In this document: positions 59,039 to 64,000 of the stretch, in pieces | Position numbering within the stretch: position 1 is the stretch's first letter | How the letters are laid out: each line of letters opens with the position of its first letter | From: Pseudoneurospora amorphoporcata | Taxonomy: Eukaryota; Ascomycota; Sordariomycetes; Sordariales; Sordariaceae | Length of the DNA stretch: 64,000 nucleotides | Assembly: GCA_033297205.1 (NCBI GenBank) | Contig: MU859093.1 | Coordinates: forward strand, 1 to 64,000 | Reading direction: 5' to 3' | Translations under genes and position numbers: made by a program | The notes under the pieces: model-generated | Databases searched by the model: none | Told to the model about the DNA's origin: nothing | The model's input: only the letters and a program-made list of their open reading frames with translations

Positions 59039-60263
59039 ATGTCTTCGCCAATATCACCATTCCACAGCCAAAACCATACCTCGGCCGCCCCAGCGTCAAC
59101 CCACCCCGAGGTACCGTGCGCCCCTCCAACCGTAAGAGACCCTGTGATACTCGGAACTTGGGAGGAAGGGGATCCAGCTGACACCAGTCACTTATGTCTA
59201 GACCATGGGCGGGAAGACCTTGTTTCCCAACCACGGCCCACGGAAGGAACCGACCAACACGATACCCTCATCACCCACCCTAGCTTTCCGTGCAGTCTCC
59301 GCACCCATTCTAGCTCAAGCAGTACCAGTATACACTGAACCCCCATGCTACCGCCCGACCGAGGCGGAAAAGCTTGAGGCACAGCGGCGTCTATTGGAAA
59401 CAGAATGGTACACAAAGCAGCCGAGCCGCCGTCGAAGGTCAAAATCCGCGATTGTCAAGAACGTGGAGCGAAACGGTTCACTTGCCGACGAGTTCAACAG
59501 CATGTCTGTAGGCCTCGAAGAATTTAGGAGATATACCGTTGCGCTGCCCACCGTCAGAGCCCCGTTCAACGCCCTGGTTTCAAGCATACGCAAGTTCAAA
59601 AAAAGTCTCATGGAAGAGCTCTCCAAGGGGAACATGAAACTTGTGACCAGCTGGGAGCTGGAAATGGAAATGACCAATTGCAGGTACGCGTATCATGAGT
59701 TGCAGAGGGACATACAAGCTGCGCTGAGACAAGTCGTGAGGGAGTTCTTTGTTGTTCGCGGGCCGGTCCTGGGCGAGCCAACAGAATATGAACGGAGGCA
59801 GACTTTTGTGCAGGAGAGCTTCTGGGTTTTGAACGATTTGAAGGCTACGTTTCCAGAGGCTGTGGAGGGGTTCGGGAAGCAAGCACGAGCTGGGCCGGCG
59901 GATGGAGGGGGTTGTGCGGCTCCGGCGAATTCGGGGGCTGACATGTTGTTGGACTTTGTTGTTGGAGGTCGTGCTCAACAACCGCCACGACCACCAAAAT
60001 GGCCCGCTCCAACACAGAGACTGATTTCTTATACGATACCAAACTCAACGCAGTCGACTCCTTCAACAACACCAAGCAGAAACCCACAGAAGAGGAATCG
60101 GGCGGAGAGTGAAGAGCCGCAAGATTTGGCTGTGTGCGTCAAGAGGACGAAAGTTGATGAGAGGCAGCAGTCACGACCCATAGCTCGTGCGGATGATGAG
60201 GAATGGCAAATTGTTGATCTGACATGCAAGGAGCCAAAGGCTCGTGGGAGTTGTTGGTCTTGA
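59039..60263 (+). CDS. Uncharacterised helical protein (orphan cluster member 4)
   Basis: The main exon is open from ATG 59205 to 60263 (352 residues). An upstream exon 59039-59131 (MSSPISPFHSQNHTSAAPAS and onward) can be spliced in frame through a 70-nt intron with a GTAAGA donor, CTGAC branch and TCTAG acceptor. That gives 384 residues, and I prefer this longer model. The family is not recognised. The N-terminus is Ser/Pro/Thr-rich. A helical region at residues ~140-260 (FNALVSSIRKFKKSLMEELS, YAYHELQRDIQAALRQVV, ERRQTFVQESFWVLNDLKAT) follows a basic patch RRRRSKSAIVK. The tail contains PQKRNRAESEE, VKRTKVDERQQ and an acidic EEWQIVDL. The layout resembles the three preceding proteins, but sequence identity is not evident by eye. 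Confidence 0.65.
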
Positions 60264-63085
60264 ATTTGTTGAAGGGGCAAGACGTCTCGAGGTGTCTTGG
60301 GACTTGCTTTGGATTATGTCTGGACTTTTGTTTGGAAGTGTCTTTGCTCCTTCCTCTTGAAGGTGGCCCTGATTGGAAGAATTTGTGTCTCCCGGTGGCG
60401 GATCTCTTCACAATTTGTGGAAAACGTCGTGGGCCAGTTGGTTGTTTATGTCGTTGTCCAGGAGTGTTTTTCTTGGATCAGCGGATGATAGGGAAATCGG
60501 GATGTTGTAGAGCGATACTAGCTTGAGAACTAAACAGATTGAAATGTTCCTCATCAAAAAGACAGTGCTGGTCTGTGAGTGAAAGGGGAGTGACCATGGT
60601 ATAGGCACCAGGGGAATGTCTTGGGTTGGTTGTTTCGTTTCCCCAGAGCCTTGTTTTCTTGGATTAGCGGATGGTACCTCTAGGGGAAGTTGAGATGTTG
60701 TAGAGCAATACTACCTTGAAAACTAAAAAAAAGTGACGTGTTTCTCGTCAATAAGACAGTCCTGGTCTGTGAGTGAAAGGAGAGTGATCATGGTATATCT
60801 CGGGGGAATGTCGTATTCGATGATATGGCACTGGATGGGTAGCATTGAACCCTAACCCTTCGCCTTGTTGAAGCGAAACTCAAAGGGGGCTCCACACTTG
60901 GCCTGGAAAAAGGGGGGGGGGGAATGTGAGTGTCTAACAGAGTTAGCTGTGCTTCACACCATTTGGAGATAGTGAAAATGAGTAGCTCCCGTCACCAGCC
61001 AGGAGATGACGGCTTGGGCAAGTCTGCACTGACACACCACCAGCATCTGGCCTTTTCCCATCTTTCCAAACGAGCTGTTGCTGCAGGTGGAAGGCATGCC
61101 CCCTTTTGAATCGGGTGAATTGTTAACAAGTTTCCATTTGCAGTGGTAGTAGTGGGCAGTCTCCTCCGACCGAAGTCACTCGAGGCTGAAAGTTCTAGCC
61201 CACCTCGTCCCGCTTTCCGCCCCTTCCGTTGGAGGTCTTGGCCCCGGCTGACCCTAGAACGTCGAAACACTGCCCTGGAAGGCGAGCGCCTAGCGGTCGC
61301 CATTGGACGAAGGAGATTGTTAGCGCTAGCGCCCATAATGCAAGATGGGTAGCACCACTGGCAGAACCAATCACTAACAGTAGCAGCCACCACCATCACT
61401 TCCCCTTCTCTTGACCACCTCACCTTCAACAACTTGGAAGTTCCAAGTCCCGTTCCTCCTCCTCCTCGCTCCTCCCCGACATATTATCGACCAACCTAAC
61501 CGACGACAACCCGCTCAATCACGGCCACAGCGTTAGGTTCTACCGACTGGATACCTACGGTACTCTTGCGATTGACCACGGCACTGACACGCCGGCGCGT
61601 GAGAGTCCGAGACCATCATCACAACTGCTGCTGGCACAGGCTGGAAAGGGCAACCAACAGAGGACAGAGGGCAGGACCTGTGGATCGGTATATCATTTGG
61701 GGTTCCTTTCACTGGAATACGTCCATCGTTTTAATGGGTGAGTTTTGGTCCCTTTTCTCTTTCTGCTATTTCTGTTTCCGTGTTTCCCCTCTTCCAGTGT
61801 CGAATGCACTTTGGTCCCAGCCCCGGACCCCGACCCCGACCCCGATACCTCGATCCGGCGCCGTTCCGTGTGTCTTGCGTGTCTTGGGCAAACTCCCGAG
61901 TCCTTTGACGAGTAACGGAACTGACAGTGCCGGCTTCTGGCATGAGGTGCCCTGTGATACTTATCAGTCACTCGACACTATACCCAGTCTCCACCAACGA
62001 ACGGGGCCGCCGGACTGAATGGATGAGATTCCCAGAATGGGGCCACAATGTCGCAAAAAGTCTACGAGAGACGGGACCGAGTGTTACGTCGAGCGGATCC
62101 GGGCGAGTTTTAGCCGCGTTTGGTGATTCTGCAACAGAGTCTCCAGCATGTTGCTTCCATTCAGTCCGCGCCGTCTCGATCTGCGTCTCCGTCTCGTTCG
62201 GCATAGTGGTTGGTGGCCGCGTCACTGTAGAGAATCACTAGAAGCTTCATCACACATCACACTTCTTCCACTTCTACTATCTACTCCTCCCATTTCCCCA
62301 GGCCTCCTCCATTCAGCTAGCTGCCCCCGGTCTGCCCGCCTGCCAACCAACAATTCGTCTTCCTTGAACAACTCCAACTCCTCTCCGTCTTTCTTTTCTT
62401 CCTTTCTCCTCCCCGCTCCCCTCGCTCCCCTCCCCCTCATCCCATTCTTCCCTTTCCAACATTTGATCATCTTTGTTTGGCCTGTTTCCCCCCCGCATTG
62501 CGCAGCGCCCCTCGGTTGTTGGCCTGACCCTCGATGAGTCGATCGCTCACTTCCAATGTTTGACACAGAAAACCGACATCGCTAAACGTCATCCTTTTTT
62601 GCGCAAATCTTCGACACTCCTTTGAGGCCAGCCGGTTACTGCAGGAGCTTTCGCAAGTCTCGCGCCCATTCTACACGCCCTCTTTTCGCACACCCACACA
62701 CTTCGATCGCGTCGACTTCGAAAGTCTCGCTCGACTCTGCCTATCCCACGCAATAATTCTCCAATCACTTCACATACGCAACTGGGGGAGGACATCAGGG
62801 TACGTGCCAAATACCTACCCCACCCTGGCCAGCGAGGAGCATATCAGGTTGCTTATACACATTTGTCGTTGACGGGGCCAACAACGTTTTCCTCGGTTTG
62901 TTGGTGAAAAGCTCGTCGGATGACCGTCCGCCATCACAGAAGCTAACTTGCACAATAGCCTTTTTCTGCCTTGGTTCAGCTTTGCCTCGAGCCCCTAGCG
63001 CTTCGGTTACATTCTCCAGCCACCTTTCCCGACCAGCCTTTCGCCAACTCACGACCTCGTCCCATCCCGACCCTCGGTCACGATC
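60264..63085. other. Long intergenic region / vts1 leader
   Basis: It contains the tandem duplication at 60437-60812, a G10 run near 60911-60920, and 1.6 kb of C/T-rich sequence with many TCC and CTTC motifs before vts1, which probably includes its promoter and a long leader. No gene is supported. Confidence 0.45.
60437..60812. repeat. Diverged tandem duplication, unit ~188 bp
   Basis: Copy 1 (60437-60620) and copy 2 (60625-60812) both begin GTTGGTTGTTT and both end GGGGAATGTC. They share blocks such as GATGTTGTAGAGC, GGTCTGTGAGTGAAAGG and CATGGTATA. Overall identity is roughly three quarters by eye. Many differences are transitions (for example GGATCA/GGATTA, GCGATA/GCAATA, GAGAAC/GAAAAC, GTGACC/GTGATC). 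Confidence 0.75.
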
Positions 63086-64000
63086 ATGCTCAACATGTCC
63101 AACATTATGAGCAACCGCAACAGCACCCCCGAGGCTAGCAATGTCTCTTCGCTGAGGCCCCCCTCTTCTCGCGCCATTGGCTCCAACCACGGCCTTCGCG
63201 CCTCTGCCGATGTGGCCGCTCTTACCGGCGCCCAGGCCGCCGCAAGCCGTATTCGCCCGTCGTCCGACTTTTACGGCCAGCCGCAGTCCGGCCAGGTGCA
63301 GGGCGGCGCGGAGCTGGACCCCCAAGACAAGCTGGCGCAGCAGTGGATTGCCGACATTGACCAATATGAGACCACTCTCGAGGAGATGGCTGCTGCTACG
63401 CTCGATCAGGACTTCAAGGATGAACTCAGCGCTATTGAACAGTGGTTCCGCGTCCTGAGCGAAGCTGAGCGCACAGCCGCCCTTTATGCTCTGCTTCAGC
63501 AGACTACCCAGGTCCAGATCCGTTTCTTCATCCAGGTCCTCCAGCAGATGGGCAAGAACCACCCCATGTCGGGAGTTCTGTCCCCTGCTAACTTTGACAA
63601 GGGTTTGTACTACTGCCCCGTTGCTTTGCTGTTGAAATGCCATGCTGACATTAACTCTTGCATTTCTATAGATCCCATGTCGAGCCGCTTGAGCGATGCT
63701 ATGGGCAAGCTGGAAGTCGGGTCGGCCCGTAACTCGCTTGCCCGGCCCAGTGGCGGCGCCAACAAGAGACACTCGGGTCTGGATCAGACCACGATCAACA
63801 CCATGTTCCCGGATGCTGTTGCGGCCATTGCTACGGAGAAGGCCAAATTCACTCAGCAGACAGGCAACCCTCCGCCTTCGAACCGTAACAGCCTGGTTGA
63901 CAACCGCAACTCCCTCACTGCCCCCACGGTTTCCGGCCCCAAGGATGACACCAATGGACAAAACGCGGCCTCCCCGTGGGGTCCTAGCGACGCTTCTCGG
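63086..64000 (+). CDS. vts1: Vts1-like SAM-domain RNA-binding protein (partial)
   Basis: Exon 1 (63086-63602) and exon 2 (63672 to the window edge) are open and in frame. The intron is 69 nt with a GTTTGT donor, TGCTGAC branch and CTATAG acceptor. The visible ~281 residues are the N-terminal part. A disordered Ser-rich start is followed by the conserved helical region (QQWIADIDQYETTLEEMA, IEQWFRVLSEAERTAALYAL, VQIRFFIQVLQQMGKNHPMS). Next come the fungal Vts1 block DPMSSRLSDAMGKLEVGSAR and the motif TINTMFPDAVAAIATEKAKF. Vts1/Smaug proteins bind stem-loop RNA through a C-terminal SAM domain and recruit the Ccr4-Not deadenylase. That domain would lie beyond 64000. A second ATG three codons downstream (63095) is an alternative start. 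Confidence 0.88.
   Translation, partial: MLNMSNIMSNRNSTPEASNVSSLRPPSSRAIGSNHGLRASADVAALTGAQAAASRIRPSSDFYGQPQSGQVQGGAELDPQDKLAQQWIADIDQYETTLEEMAAATLDQDFKDELSAIEQWFRVLSEAERTAALYALLQQTTQVQIRFFIQVLQQMGKNHPMSGVLSPANFDKGLYYCPVALLLKCHADINSCISIDPMSSRLSDAMGKLEVGSARNSLARPSGGANKRHSGLDQTTINTMFPDAVAAIATEKAKFTQQTGNPPPSNRNSLVDNRNSLTAPTVSGPKDDTNGQNAASPWGPSDASR

Noticed and set aside
1..64000. CRISPR arrays, prophage, operons or bacterial signals
   Set aside because: Spliced eukaryotic genes dominate the window. No spaced direct-repeat arrays or Shine-Dalgarno-led gene strings are present.

Overview
The window looks like nuclear DNA of a filamentous ascomycete, most likely Neurospora or a close Sordariales relative. 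This is an inference. The evidence is short GT-AG introns (mostly 54-105 nt) with CTAAC/CTGAC branch points, roughly balanced base composition, gene-poor 2-4 kb intervals, proteins of fungal type (PalB, Pop3, Sin1, Vts1), and C-to-T changes in CpA context at the left edge that resemble repeat-induced point mutation (RIP).

Layout: 1-1.15 kb holds a 159-bp hairpin element and an AT-rich tract. A regucalcin/SMP-30-like gene lies at 3.7-4.9 kb. A PRCC-domain gene (-) and the TORC2 subunit gene sin1 (+) diverge from a shared ~770-bp interval at 8.2-12.9 kb. A small serine-rich secreted, probably GPI-anchored protein is at 16.5-17.1 kb, and a large uncharacterised ascomycete protein (-) at 20.0-22.6 kb. 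A six-exon, 2567-residue ubiquitin protease (-) fills 25.8-33.8 kb. A 372-bp TA-flanked MITE-like element (36.7-37.1 kb) precedes pop3 (RNase P/MRP subunit), an RGG-motif protein, and the calpain-like protease gene palB (-, 42.6-45.6 kb). Decayed coding sequence follows at 45.8-48.0 kb, then a peroxisomal adenine nucleotide carrier and ribosomal protein eL29 (49.1-51.3 kb). Four uncharacterised helical or low-complexity proteins sit together at 53.3-60.3 kb, followed by a tandem duplication. The start of vts1 (SAM-domain RNA-binding protein) runs off the right edge.

Most recognised genes are chromosomal housekeeping or signalling genes: TORC2, ambient-pH signalling, deubiquitination, RNase P/MRP, ribosome, peroxisomal ATP import and mRNA decay. 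They form no operon-like pathway. The points of most interest are the MITE with internal copies of its own terminus, the RIP-signature hairpin, a GC-AG intron and a stop-free 54-nt intron in the ubiquitin protease, and the cluster of unrecognised genes at 53-60 kb. Exon models were assembled by hand from reading frame and splice signals. Intergenic transcripts and untranslated-region introns cannot be seen from sequence alone.
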